In this document: one piece after another, positions 1 through 11,357 of the stretch
Layout: every line of letters begins with the position of its first letter
How positions within the stretch are numbered: position 1 is the stretch's first letter
DNA from: Patiria pectinifera
Taxonomy: Eukaryota > Echinodermata > Asteroidea > Valvatida > Asterinidae
Assembly: GCA_029964075.1 (NCBI GenBank)
Contig: CM057149.1
Span: forward strand, 26,860,197-26,924,196
Reading direction: 5' to 3'
DNA: 64,000 nucleotides
Position numbers and translations under genes: made by a program
Notes under the pieces: generated by a model
What the model saw: the letters and a program-made list of their open reading frames with translations, nothing else
Told to the model about the DNA's origin: nothing
Database searches by the model: none

Positions 1-589
1 TGGCGCGAAGACTCCGAATATTACACACGAGACCACCATTAAAGTGTTCAGTGTTCTACAGTGGGCGTATTCATGCGTGATACTATAGTTCATGAACCTG
101 CCCATGATAGAACCTGACCACGATAGGTGCAAAGAGCAAGTGTTATTTAACTGCACGTTAAACCTTTTTTTGGGGGGGGGGCGGACTATTTCGGGAGAGA
201 GGAACATGACTAAGGCCTCATGATGATAAAACAAATTCCTGTGACTTAATGGATTGACAGCCTTTTTGCCATCATGCATGTCTTGCATGCTGATGGACAT
301 TAACACTGTGAGGCCAAATCACCACTATGATCACCTCTTTCACCACCAGCACCATTAAGATCATGACCCGATCCTCATAACCCTGATTATCCATTAATTA
401 ATTACTTACTTAATCAATTGATTAATTAATGCACCATAACAACCACCATTATCCTCAATCCGTGTCACAATTCTCACCCTTTCACTACATCGTACGTCAT
501 CCTCATCACCCCCACCTTCATCTACACCCTCTACAGGTTGAGTAAAAAAAACCAAAACCAAATGGCAGGACAATTTTCTTAATAAGGTT

Positions 590-826
590 ATGCATGTAGC
601 ACTATTAAAATCTGGGACTTGAAAGCGTAATTCATAAACTTTCTTTTAGTACAAGAATAATTCAAATCACTCATGTACTTTTGAGGTACCGAATTTTAAA
701 CACAACCACCGCTTTAAAGTTCTGTCAACTTGAAAAGTACATGAGTGATTTTAATGATTCTTATACTAAAAGAAAGCTTATTAATTGGGCTTTCACATCC
801 TAGATTCTAATAGTGATACACGCAGA
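590..826. repeat. Foldback (MITE-like) inverted repeat
   Basis: Two arms of about 90 bases are inverted copies of each other. The left arm begins near 591 with TGCATGTAGCACTATT and runs through CTTTCTTTTAGTAC. The right arm contains GTACATGAGTGATT and ends near 826 with AATAGTGATACACGCA. The arms pair imperfectly (several mismatches) around a central spacer at about 690-730. No coding capacity and no clear target duplication were seen, so I call it a non-autonomous foldback element of unknown family. Confidence 0.6.
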
Positions 827-1549
827 ACGTCATTGACATTTGGGTTTCCCTTTCTTTATTTGCTCACCCTGTAAGGCGAACCATCATCACCACTTTTCTC
901 ATCATCATCACCACCGCTAGTGCAGCCATTTTCACCGCGATTTCTATAGGCTTGTTATAACATCACCTTCATCATCTTCACCATGCATATAAACCTCGAT
1001 GTCATTTTATTATGCAATCCTTTCGAAATCCCAGATGGGGGCAGGGATTAATCGAAACAAGATGTCCATGGCGAACAGAAACGGGTGTTGAAGTAAAATC
1101 CAAAGGATTATTTGGACAAATCCGCCTCTTATTAGGGTAAATACAAGTTTACAGCCTCATGTTAACGACAGCAGCTACTGAAATCCTGAAGCTATCACAG
1201 AAACTATATGAAATCAAAAAGAAGTACAAATTATCACCTTTTTTCCTCTTAATCAAAAAGCTTGCAGTATTTTTTCAGTAATCCGTATCTGAAAGACCTC
1301 TACGTACAGCTCTCACTGACAGTTGATAGACGAGGAATGTTAAAACCACGCAAACAAATCCATCGTTGATGGGACCAAGTATCTATGCAACGAGCGTCCA
1401 TGGTTACCCTCCTCATCACAGGCCGATATAGTCTGGTTCCCTGACCCATTGTCATTTTGTCTTCAAAAATTAAATGGGATCCGGTAACTAGCGGTGAATC
1501 TGGCATACGTTGCCCGGAATTCCGGTTATTGTCAACCTCGTCCCCAGGG

Positions 1550-1950
1550 TGTCGAGTAGTACGCGCCCACCACTACCTGCTCTCACACCCTGGTATTGGA
1601 TTACATGTATTTGCATGTGCAAGAATTATAATTTGCATTGTTTTTGTATGCGGTGTCTGGGGTAAAAACAGACACGATTACGGTTACGATCTTTAACGAG
1701 ACAACATGCAGGATCACATTTCATATCAACGGAACAAATTGGAAAGAAAATGAATATTTCGAGAAGGCATGGACGAATGATCGCGAAAACACGTACTGCA
1801 CGTTGTGAATAACAACACCAAGCACACGATTTAAATCCATTTCTAGCCAATTGCGGTATCAAATCAGGATCCAGGAAGCAACTTTCCTATCCAGGGCCTA
1901 CTATTGGAGACGAGGTTGGAAACAAAGTAAGCACTGGGGACGAAGTTGCG
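1550..1950 (+). repeat. Unclassified dispersed repeat, copy 1
   Basis: This block reappears in inverted orientation at about 45600-46110. Shared landmarks, in order, are CGCGCCCACCACTACCTGCT, GCGGTGTCTGGGGTAAAAAC, CATGGACGAATGATCGCGAA, CACGTACTGCACGTTGTG and AGTAAGCACTGGGGACGA. Copy 1 is shorter in the middle. The open frames over it differ between the copies, so there is no sign of a conserved protein. The family is unknown to me. Confidence 0.75.
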
Positions 1951-2334
1951 GGTAATGTATGTTAACTATATACATGACGTGCGTGGGTCTGAAACCCGCC
2001 TCGCCTCGTGAATTCTGAATCACAACGGTAATGTTTTCATGTGTGCACTGACCAGCCAGCCTGTTGCAAATTATGGCAGCTGCCTGGCCACAAAAATAGG
2101 TATGTTCAAGTTTGAAGGTGCATGGTGAGCTTCGATTTGTGCTGAATTTGAAAGTATATCTGTGGCAAATATCAATAAAGAGATAAATATTGCTGTTCAA
2201 AATTTATAATCTATGCAGTTGAAATGCTTGAAAGTTGCTTTCATGGAGACAATGGTGATTTTCTGTACTTTTACCGTACGACAATTACAAGCGTGAGTTT
2301 CTTGATAACAATTTTATTGTGAGTTAACTCACCG

Positions 2335-2600
2335 ACGTGGAGTGTCGTGGCCTAGCGGTTAAGTGCACCTGACTCATGTCCTGGTGTTTCAGAGGCAACA
2401 GTGACGTGGAATCGAGCCCGCCGGCGGATACTCGTGCCCTTAAGCAAGGCACTTAACCATTATTGCTTCGTCCTTAGTGGGGCGTAAAGCCGTAGGTCCC
2501 GTGTGTTGTTTGATGCACGTAAAATAACCCATTAACACTTATCGCTCAGAGAAGGGGAAACAGTCTAACGCCGATACAGGCCTACGTACGGTGAATAACT
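2335..2600 (+). mobile_element. tRNA-derived SINE
   Basis: The 5' part looks like a tRNA-derived RNA polymerase III promoter. The A box is TGGCCTAGCGGTTAA at about 2348, and a degenerate B box, GGAATCGAGCCC, lies near 2410. The body that follows contains CCCTTAAGCAAGGCACTTAA and ATTGCTTCGTCCTTAG, motifs that I know from SINEs of marine invertebrates. There is no poly-A tail and the 3' boundary is uncertain. It is a short interspersed element rather than a working tRNA gene, because the head does not form a full cloverleaf. Confidence 0.7.
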
Positions 2601-3428
2601 TGTGGTAACCCCCTTAATTACTGTGACTTATAAATTGCAACCAAGTGAAAGGCACTTAAAATAAATAATATTGGAACTTCCGCACTCAAAAATTCCGCAC
2701 TCGTCTCCATGAAAACGAAAAAATAAAACTGATCAACAGAGAACAAGAATACTTTTCGCTCAACAATTCCAAAAATCAACACAGCTACTCTCCATGGCAA
2801 TAACATCATGTTGACAATGGATGGAATATTTTCACACCAATAACGTCACGCATTGACTGACATGACGTGGGTGAATTCAATAACGCATATCGGAAACAGA
2901 CACACAAAAGCATTGCTTGCACGCGATGACGTGATAACCTTGAACTCCAGTCCTAGTGTACCATATCGTAAGTAAATAAACACTGAGTTATATGACCCTA
3001 GTCTAGTGACAACATGGATGAAGTGACGTAGCAGTAAAGTGACAGGGAAAGGGCCAATGAGACCTGTATGTAGCGACACATATCGATATGCTCTAACAAG
3101 ATTAATGTTTCCCCGGTAACTAATCTTGTATCATATGACTTGAAGCTATTTGCAATGCGGCTGACATAAAATTGATAAAATTGCGGGCAGAATCATGTAA
3201 CACCATGGGGAAAAGAAATCTCTTCTTTGAAGTGCAGTTCTGAACAAGGACGGACAAAGCCCACTGTCCGAAGCGTCGAGTTCTATAATCGTGTATCATT
3301 CAAATTCCATGAACTTCAGTCGTTGGGCTTCGATGTTTCAACATTTCAACAGCAACGTCACTGAGACAACGGAACTTCCCGAAACTGGCATGACTCAAAA
3401 TGCCCAATGGAGTCGTATGACATTAATC

Positions 3429-4201
3429 CAAGGGCGTAAATCCGGGGGGGGGGGGGTATATATATCCCCCACCTTTTGACCAGCAGGGGATGGGCTATTA
3501 AATCACCCCCCCCCCCTCCTCACACACACACACCCACAACCACACACAGTCACGTGTTTACATACTCACCCTGACACACCCACACATGTTTACGTTACAT
3601 ACCAAGTGTGGGCTTTCCATTGCTTTCGTGTAGTTAAGAAAAACCAGTGAAAAAAACTCATTTTTCTCAAACTGGGAAAACTCTTTCAACCCATTTTTTT
3701 TTCTTTTTTTAGTGTTTCTCTTCATTTTACCACGGATAAACCTAACCTCAAAATGCCTCTGTTTTCCAGAAATGGGGAAACACTGCACTGTGTGGACTTG
3801 CCCAAGTCCACACAACGTCTCCTCTAGCTGGTTTATGTGGACCTCTTTTGTTCGGAAGTCAACACAGTGAATGTAAAGCCTACCCACACACACACACATT
3901 TTTTTTCAGGATGAGGAAAAAAAATTATGCGTAACTCAAAGTATTTTTCGAACATTCCAACAACTAAAATGTATTCAATAGCACTGAAAAGTGGAGAACT
4001 TAAAGTACAAAAGGTTTTAAACTGCGCCGTTTTGATGAAAGCGCGAGTATACATAATATACAATATATATCCCGAACACCACCCCTAGTGAAATGTGTTG
4101 TCCAGCCCCAGCCCTCCCGCCTACGAATTTCCACGCCCGGGTAATATTTGGGTTTGGGTCATCCCCCATCCCCCACCTACCAGCACAGATTTACGCCACT
4201 G
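3429..4201. mobile_element. Non-autonomous DNA element with GGCGTAAAT inverted ends
   Basis: The left end reads CAAGGGCGTAAATCCGGGGG. The right end, read on the minus strand, is CAGTGGCGTAAATCTGTG. This type of end (CARNGGCG followed by a G run) is shared with elements at 38885, 39545 and 52237 in this window. The 8-base flanks (CATTAATC and CATTTAAG) agree at 5 positions, so a decayed target duplication is possible. The interior has CA repeats and no recognisable gene. Confidence 0.45.
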
Positions 4202-5203
4202 CATTTAAGCGCATGCACTATTATATTCAAGTTCAGTCTGGTCCATATCATAACACCAGTGGCCATTATTTTACCGGGTAAGGACCGATGACGTCGACGC
4301 GTCAAGTCGTGCGGTTGTAGGTCACAACGGGCAGTATGATTAGTGGGACCGTAAGTGCCACGAGACTCGATTACCAATTGACTTCCTGACTCCTTCACAG
4401 TGTTGGCCGTCCACACACAGCGTACTTCGAATAATCATGTCAAGTTACAAGACCCATAACCCTTTTTATAGGAAAATTCACCCATATAACCATATGTACA
4501 GTCATATTCCGGGTGTGCAATCCTATTACAATCAAATGGTGCAATCACCCCACAGCTGACTCTACACAAAGTTGACGGTTCGGGTTATTTCATGAACGAG
4601 GTAATGTAGATTATAAGTATCTTGCAATAGACAACCAAAATATGAAATCGACCAAAATATGAAATATATTGTGTGTAATTTGGAAATTGGAATTAACATT
4701 GGAGCCCGACAACGTTCTGGAACGAAACTAAAGTATCGGTCCATTGATTTTTTTTTAATGATACAAGTGTTGAAGTAACCGAGAAAATATATGAGAAATA
4801 ATTTGAAAACAATATAACATTTGGTTCATCGTTAAGGTTGACGTGAGTTTTAAGGTCCTTACTTTAGCATGCACTGATCCTTATCACGGAGGACTCGAGT
4901 GTGCTTAAAGGTACAATCCATCATTTGCAACTTGTGCATTTTGTTCGTGTGAAGCAACAAAAATGTTCAAAATAAAAAGAAGGGCGCTGAACAACTAACC
5001 TGAGGAAGTTTCAGTTCAGCTTCAGCTGCATATTTCGAGAAAAACAACATTCTCGATTCAAATCAAAAGTTGAATTCAGCGTCCGAGACACGTTCTCACT
5101 GATCGAGCCGATCGCGCACTGATCCGACGAATTATAGCCATAGAAAGGGAATAAATGTGTGCTCCGGAGGTTTTTATCACTCTGTTTAAAACCGCTTTAA
5201 TGG

Positions 5204-5306
5204 ATGTCTGGGTGCTGATAATTACCCGAGCCGGAGGCGAGGGTAATTATTAGCAACCAGACTCAAGACAGAGATAATTATAACCATAATTATCTCTTCA
5301 ATTCCC
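5204..5306. repeat. Pair of hairpin repeats
   Basis: The first hairpin (5204-5261) has arms GTCTGGGTGCTGATAATTAC and GTAATTATTAGCAACCAGAC around a GC-rich loop. A second, AT-rich hairpin follows at about 5271-5305, with GAGATAATTATAA facing its complement. The first has the form of a small palindromic repeat common in marine invertebrate genomes. No gene lies within. Confidence 0.6.
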
Positions 5307-6913
5307 CAATTATATGGCTCTCAGAACTCTTTAATATATAATCAGAAACCACTAACTCTTAATCATTAGCTCGGCGGACGGATTTTTGGCCGCTATTTAC
5401 AGGCATGCACCCTTAGAAGTGCGCTTATGCACGATACGGAGGAAGCCCTCCATGGCTTGTGGGATACGTCCCTATGCAGTTCGGGAAAACAGTGCTATAG
5501 TTAAATACCATTTGCGCGTTCATTTGGCACGCTGGGAAATTTGCATTTATCAATAAAATGTTCAGATCTGTGTACATGTGGATTTGAAATGAACAGCTAG
5601 CTAAAAGGTGGACCCATATGGAAACTACTCTGTCTGGATCTTCTGAAATGTCATGGATTGAGCAAATACATTCAAGCAATTTGAGGTGTTCACATCAATT
5701 TTTACTTATACATGCAAACTTGACAAAAAAAACAAAAAAAACTTACTGGCATAATGTTGTCTGCTTCGATCCACTAATCAACAGCGTTTCGGGATATGAG
5801 TGTGTGTGCGCGACTATGGCTCGACGTTTTTATTTGTCGCGATGCCGGGTTCAATGAGCAAAGTAGTTCTGATTAACGATTCCATGTCCAGCTTTAATTT
5901 TGTTGACTCGGCCCATTCTATTGTGGAATTATAAATTGCGCAATTTGAGTGAAATTGTCAAAAAAATTGCTATAGGTGGCGACGGGATAGGGAATGACGA
6001 CAAGTCTGTGAACTTGTTATGCAACTTCAATTCTGCATGATCATGACACATTATGCAAGTGCATTTGAGTACGAGTGGCAAAAACCAGTCATAGTTGAGG
6101 GGCGCCCTCTATAGCTCTCTTGACAGGAGTGGTATGCACATAGACTAGTTCCAAGTCCCTCCATCCTGATGAGTTTTATGTAGTTTGCTGATACATACTT
6201 TTGACGTGATCCGAGAAAACATTGACACAAATGTCTTCACTCGATGTCTGTCCTGTTTTTATCACAGATATATTTTTTTTTCATAAAAGGATAACTGTCT
6301 TATGATTGTCCAGATCGTTAAATTTGAGGAATATAGTAAAATATATGACCATTTTATACGTTCCGTAGCCACCTCATGACCAGCGTCATTGAGTGTAATG
6401 TCTCGAGCGCAGAATTTCACATGAACTGATATAATACTAGTTTAATCTAAACCTTGTGTAAATAAAGCTGATAAAGAAAAAGCATTGTATAAAATGCCAA
6501 TTCGTCATTCGTCACTAAAATGATGACTTCAACATGATCAATATTGCGAAAGCTCACTAGTTGAAGTCCAAGTAGGCATGTTGACAGAGAAGTCGACTGT
6601 TCTTGAATTGAGGTTCTTGAAAAAGGGCCGAATAAAGTGGCGTATGGGGCCGGGGAGGGAGCCTAGTGCCATGCATGGTCCCCATGGGGAAAAAGGGGCT
6701 TCACAGAGTCTCTGCAATGCATTATTCGTCCTTTCCAAAAAATATAATGTGATCGTTTCTGAATCTATAGATCAATAGTAAAAAAAAATTATTCAAAGTT
6801 GAACAGAGAAATTTACTGGAGCCGGGTTTGACGTACCTTCGGACTGCAGTTCCGGTGCTCCATCAACTAGACCCTAACCGCCCTGAATCCTCCAAAATCC
6901 TTTTTTGCAAATT

Positions 6914-7256
6914 GGAGGAATTTGCAGGATTGAGGTTACATGGCCAAAGAGCGTTGCTGATTTCGGAGTACGCACTGTGTCAAGGTCTTGGGCCGGACCT
7001 TGTGTTGTTTATGCTCAGCCGTGCATAAATTTAGTCCTTGATTATACTTGATATCCTCCACACTGCTCCTGGATGTCACTGCCTCTGCCTCAGCCTATTG
7101 ACATGTAGTCATAGCCGGAGGATTTTGCAGGATTCAGGCAGTGGTCACCCCTCCATGGACCATATTCAAGAAATAGCGGAGGAATTTGCAGGATTGAGGC
7201 TATGTGCTATTTTTCCATGAGGCCAATTGGAGGATTTTGCAGGATTGAGGCTACAT
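6914..7256 (+). repeat. Spaced repeat of a 23-28 base unit, four copies
   Basis: The unit GGAGGAWTTTGCAGGATTGA followed by GGC/GGT occurs at 6914, 7117, 7178 and 7229. Spacings are 203, 61 and 51 bases. The spacers are not obviously alike. A partial inverted version of the unit lies near 6885. Origin unknown; the spacing is too irregular for a simple satellite. Confidence 0.6.
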
Positions 7257-7611
7257 CCAAGGCCTAGGGAGTTAGGGGTTTAACAAGATTATAATACCGA
7301 GGCAATGTGTGTAAAAGTTGTAAATAAAAAATTCATTGAATAATTATGAATTAGACCGGAATATTAGAGTTGAAATTTCAAAGTAGCTATACAGTCCAAT
7401 GAGAGCTTCTTTTCCTTCAAAATTGCATCGCACGGCCGCCATTTTGTTTTACGTTATACAAAATTTCGAGCAGAGATCCGACGACTCTTTGTTGAATATC
7501 AGACGACTATTTACTGTACGCTGACTAAAGACATAAAACAGTCACTGAGTTGTGCTATAAATATACGACGCCTCGCACTTACGACGTGTTTAGTGAAATG
7601 GATCGCAGGAC

Positions 7612-7670
7612 GCGTCGCAGCTGCGACGCATCGTAGGAGATACGACGCGTCGCAGCGCTGCGATGCATCG
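7612..7670. repeat. Two adjacent GC-rich palindromes
   Basis: GCGTCGCAGCTGCGACGC at 7612-7629 is a perfect 18-base palindrome. About 20 bases later a second near-palindrome, CGTCGCAGCGCTGCGATG, shares the CGTCGCAG arm. The surroundings are AT-rich. Function unknown. Confidence 0.5.
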
Positions 7671-7801
7671 TTAGTTACGAAGAGTTTGATGAAATCGGGT
7701 GTCCCCAATTTGTCAACAAGAGAGTAATCCCTTAAATTTTCAGTCTTCTCCGTCAAAAGATCTTTAAGAGATATTTTACGAACATTTACGTGGGGTTCAC
7801 T

Positions 7802-7852
7802 GGCGGATCCAGCGGGGGGCGCAGGGGGGGCCCCCCCCCCCCCCCCGCGGCA
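7802..7852. repeat. Single G/C-rich end of a miniature element
   Basis: CACTGGCGGATCCAG followed by long G and C runs resembles the ends of the G-rich element family seen at 38885, 39545 and 52237. I could not find a partner end, so this is probably a fragment. Confidence 0.3.
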
Positions 7853-10706
7853 AATATTTCAAAATGTACACTATCGGTGAAAAACGGAAGGTGATCCAAC
7901 GCCGCCGGGCCACGCGTTTTGAGTTTGAGGAAGAACTATCGTTCAAAAGGCGTGGCAATTTTCACGCAGACTTTATGCGCGGGTTATGATGGCCGCACGG
8001 CCGCACGATACTGGAATGCTGAAAATTGTTTTGTTTTTTATATTTTTATATTGTAGAGTAGACCCATATATTTCATAATGACAAACTCCCATTCTTTTCT
8101 AATGTGCGTTTATATATTTTTATAAAACTGAAATTCATCGAGTAATTTGTTGTTCGGCGAGCGCATAATTGAAATCAACAGTCGTCTTCGTAAAATCAGA
8201 AAAATCGTGACGTAATAAACAGGACTCGTTTATACAACGACTGTTTACTGCTGCCCAACCCACCCCTTCAGCACGTGTGACTCGCAGTCAAGCAGTGAAA
8301 AAACAACATTTTGTAAAAGACTCGCGGAGATTAATATTCCTTCCCATCGCTTAATTTTTGGATGAGTATATTGTACAAGGAAACGGTGACCTCTGAGCTG
8401 TTCTTCCATATGAATTTGAGCCCTGACTGCCCGAAAAAAAGACCAGCGAAAACACGGATACTGCAACTGGCCAGCTGAAAACGCCAGGCAACGCGGCTCT
8501 GATGAGCCTAGGTTTGCGACGCTTGCGTAAAAACAACAACTGTGTTTTATCCAAGGACTCAAAGTATTATGTTCATTATAACATTTTTAGATGAGCATCA
8601 ACAGCCCTACCGCGACTTTCTTCGTGATTTACAGACAATCTCAAACGTTATTCTGGTGAATATTCAGTCCAAAGAGACGACAAATCGTCAGGTTGTTTTC
8701 GAATTATACGCGTACGGCACGCATAACGCATTACGGCAGTGGATGTGGTCGACCGTGTCCAGAACTTATGTTATACGGTTAGCAGCGTCGCGGGCCCCAG
8801 TCAAGTTCCTCGCGTTGCCTGGTGCTTTTTATGTATACGTTCGCAACAAAAAATAGTCCTCTTCTCTTTTCTTTTCTTGTGCATTTTAACCGGTTTTTTT
8901 TTCATACGACACGATAATTACGAAGTTACTCAAATTTTGAAATTGTTAACTTTATTGTTAACCCCCCAAAAAGCCGTAAAACAACGCCAGGAGACCACAC
9001 ATGGGACTACCTCGACCCGTAAGTGGCTACAAAAAAGTTTCATAGTCATGCTCCGTTCATAAAACAAAAATCTCTGGACTTACGACATGTTCGGGATCCC
9101 GGTTGAAAACAAAATTCACTGGTCCCGAAATTTAACGAGCACTATCATTATTTTCAGTACCTAATTAAAACTTTATTCAAGAAATTCCAGTGGCAGAGAA
9201 TTTGTCATTCGATCAAAAGAAGTCCTAGGGAAAATGGAGGCCTGTCACATTAATCAGCGCTAACGTAAGGAAAGCTACGTGGTCCTTTTTCTACGCATTT
9301 ACCTTCAATTTGTGTGTGACAACGCGTGCGCGTATGCTGCGCAAAATAGAGGATCGAGGATACATTTGAACGGGTCTACGGTTCTTCAAGATTGGCAAAT
9401 GGTCCAAAACAGTCTTCCCTATAAACCATTAACAAATCATATCTCTATTATTTCTTGTCCAATTTTAACAATTGTACAAAGAATTACCTGAACATTGAAG
9501 ATGAACAAAACATACATGTAGCTCTCTTGTATGCACTTTGAAAAATGGTGTGTGGTCTCGTCCGCGGCCCCGTTCTGTGGAAGGGGCCGGGCTGGCTGGA
9601 GAATATGGCTCATCACACGGTCGCCTTATACTGTCGCGATCGCGTGTCAGTACGGCACCATTGTTTTTCTGTACAGTCGTAGCAATTCCAAATTTTCTCT
9701 TGAGAAAAGAAGACTCTTGCCGTACAAAATGTACAGTGCATGATCAGCGCTCTATCCATTAATTTGGCTGAAATCCGATCTCGTGTTTTGCACGGAACCC
9801 TTTCGGACAAACTGCATGGCTACGGCCGGAGGAGTTATTCCTCCGTGCTGACACCCGGACGGGAAAACTGGAAATTTATTGCAAACAAAATGTGGTGTGA
9901 TTACAGCCAGCGACTGACACAATTATAGGCATATAGGTTTCCCTTGGCCTAGTGCGTTCGCTACTCGTACACGTATTAACAACGAATTATTTTGAAATTC
10001 CAACACCGTTTACCGGTGTCAAAATCTACGATCCCAGCGGCCGGGCGAGCGGCACAAGTACACCCGTGAATTTCCAGCCAGCTTTACATAGCGTGTCACG
10101 GTGATGTGAACGATCGAACGCACGATGTTGATTTAACAGACGTTTCTTACTATGGTTGGCCGTTAGGACAAACACAAAAGAATGATCCCAGATCTATAAA
10201 TAAAATGATGTGTAACTATCAAAACACTTAATAATCAAAAGAAAGTACCAAAAAGTCAATGGAGATATCTTCCTATTAAATTCTGAACTTGCCCATTAGA
10301 ATTTCGGGGGTAAAAGCTATTGCCAACTACGGTTGAATTTATGGAGAATGTGGCTGCCCATACAAAATGTCGCCCAGTGCAGATGTATTAAAACAAAGTC
10401 ATGTCGTTGCGCGGAGTGATTTGCAAAAAGTTTCGCTGGAACTACGCTGCATCGGGAGTCCTGTTTATTACGTCACGATTTACTGTGTTTTGTTTGCTGC
10501 CCCCAACGACGACTTTTACACAAATTGCACGTTCGGGTCGAAACAGGACCTGAAAAACAGCTCTCAAAAGTACCTTTTGTATTCATTTCATGACAGAAAC
10601 AAAAGTCGTTTTTATTTCATCACATTTTAGGCTACATATACCCGAAAAATGACGGAAATGTCTTTGAGCATTCCACAACCTCTTTAATAGCACTACAATG
10701 CGTATA

Positions 10707-11357
10707 CAGTGTGTCCCAAAAAAATGTCCCTCTGATAGACTGCTTAATTAATTCCAAAATCAAGTATTGTTCTCAATTTAGTGTTCAGATTAAGAAAGCC
10801 CATTTAATTTTGTAACTTTTGTGAAAATTTCATTGGCCTCGCTTCATTGGTTTTGAATACACAGTCTATTATGTAACAGCAGTGCTTTTCAGCCCATTCC
10901 AAGTTTGCAGGTGGAAGGACGTGCAAGGGGACAATAAAGGTTTACAAGCTGGACATTGAAGGACACACCATAAGTGGAACACACCCTGTGGAAGCAAACA
11001 TGACCAGTGGAACTGAACTTTGATTAGTTTCCATTTAAAAAAGTAAATGAACTTGACTTTAGTTACTCAATAACAAAAACAACAACACAGTTGTTGAATT
11101 AAAAGTGAAGCATGGAATAAGGTATGTTATGTCTCTAGTGTGCATTTCTTTTTATCAAACTTGGAATGGGCCCGAAAGCACTGCTGTTACATAAAAGCCT
11201 GTGTATTCAAAACCAATGAAGCGAGACCTTTGAAATTTTCACAGGAACTACAAAATAAAGTGGGCTTTCTAAATATGTAAACTTTATTGAGTATAAAACT
11301 TGATTTTAGCAATTATTCTGTGGTCTATGAGAGGGACATTTTTTGGGGGACACGCTG
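10707..11357. mobile_element. Long-TIR DNA transposon derivative (Tc1/mariner-like MITE)
   Basis: The left end begins CAGTGTGTCCCAAAAAAATG. The right end, read on the minus strand, begins CAGCGTGTCCCCCAAAAAAT. Both ends are flanked by TA (10705-10706 and 11358-11359), the target duplication of Tc1/mariner-type elements. The arms remain complementary for roughly 200 bases. Landmarks are AACAGCAGTGCTTTC at about 10877 facing GAAAGCACTGCTGTT at about 11173, and the GAAGCGAG/CTCGCTTC block. The total is 651 bases with no transposase, so it is non-autonomous. Divergence between the arms suggests a moderately old copy. Confidence 0.8.

Noticed and set aside
6914-7256. Possible CRISPR-like array
   Set aside because: Unit spacing is irregular and the genome is eukaryotic; there are too few units and no associated genes.
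8542-8856. 104-codon plus-strand open frame
   Set aside because: No recognisable domain or splice context; overlapping frames of similar length exist on the other strand.
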